A stretch of DNA of 64,000 bases. Source: Gracilibacillus timonensis (GTDB lineage Bacteria; Bacillota; Bacilli; Bacillales; Amphibacillaceae). The stretch covers positions 558,001 through 622,000 of the forward strand of contig NZ_FLKH01000012.1 in assembly GCF_900086715.1 (NCBI RefSeq). Direction: 5' to 3'. The notes beneath the pieces were generated by a model that was not told the DNA's origin, searched no databases, and saw nothing but the letters and a program-made list of their open reading frames with translations. The position numbers were made by a program, and so were the translations under genes. Below are positions 63,917 through 64,000 of the stretch, one piece after another (the stretch's first letter is position 1; each line of letters starts with the position of its first letter).

Positions 63917-64000
63917 TTATGATTGGCGGTTAAACGCCTCTTTAATCGCATGTAGTAAATCTTTATTGGCGATAATATCGTAACCAGTGTGAGCTAAGGA
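63917..64000 (-). CDS. C-terminal end of a probable M20 family amidohydrolase/peptidase (partial)
   Basis: 27 residues before the stop are visible: SLAHTGYDIIANKDLLHAIK then EAFNRQS. The pattern (AHT..YD...N..L...K..F) is the end of AbgB-like M20 amidohydrolases. The rest lies beyond the window. Its placement before a YfcC-type transporter fits that guess. Only the family is suggested, and weakly. Confidence 0.5.
   Translation of the reverse strand, partial: SLAHTGYDIIANKDLLHAIKEAFNRQS

Overview
The window reads as chromosome of a low-GC, endospore-forming Bacillaceae. The support is sporulation and spore genes (yunB, lytH, yutH), Bacillus-type neighbourhoods, AGGAGG-like ribosome binding sites with frequent TTG starts, and acidic secreted proteins. 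A halotolerant genus related to Gracilibacillus, Halobacillus or Virgibacillus is my inference. I saw no rRNA, tRNA, CRISPR array, prophage or intact insertion sequence.

Layout. 0-9.1 kb: a partial NlpC/P60 hydrolase, a bacilliredoxin, a fused PabB-PabC, CheX-CheW, a YczE-type membrane protein, an acyl-CoA dehydrogenase, zur with a Zur box in its promoter, and the yusI-gcvH pair. 9.2-15.9 kb: yusF, yusE, a 64-codon gene that seems to start with ATT, and the sufCDSUB iron-sulfur assembly operon. 16-20.8 kb: an accessory stretch with dispersed repeats, a TraB/GumN lipoprotein, a SUKH (SMI1/KNR4) immunity-like protein, unknown membrane proteins and decayed gene fragments. 21-26.9 kb: regulator and membrane genes (GNAT, two TetR, AraC, alpha/beta hydrolase, DUF998, DUF418) with several well-formed palindromic operators. 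27.1-29.7 kb: a two-domain lipoprotein with flavinylation-type motifs, divergent from a membrane-anchored PQQ-type beta-propeller. 29.8-33.5 kb: csbD with a sigma-B promoter, an NlpC/P60 protein whose catalytic Cys position is Ser, a hydrolase and an acetyltransferase.

33.6-60 kb follows the B. subtilis yun-yut-hom-yum-yui neighbourhood: yunE-D-C-B, (NSS transporter plus small subunit), lytH, yutD, yutE, a DUF454 protein, yutG, yutH, hom-thrC-thrB, (mtlA-mtlR-mtlF-mtlD), yutI, yuzB, dapF, yutM, yumC, yumB, yuiB, a yuiC-like stub and yuiD. The items in brackets interrupt the order I remember from B. subtilis. lipA/yutB is absent from its expected place beside yutD. 58.5-64 kb holds deoD, a lone ptsH (HPr), sodC, a MalY/PatB lyase, a YfcC-type transporter and the tail of a probable M20 peptidase.

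The most unusual non-gene signal is a family of about 120-175 bp intergenic elements with terminal inverted repeats (TATATAAGTTGAA / TTCAACTTATATA) and an internal GATCCATT...AATGGATC hairpin. There are five copies in both orientations, at 3.8, 8.1, 16.1, 32.7 and 59.9 kb. One copy shows a matched change in both ends. A second, shorter repeat family lies beside two of the copies and alone at 46.7 kb. All functional calls come from reading the sequence and from remembered families; no search was run.
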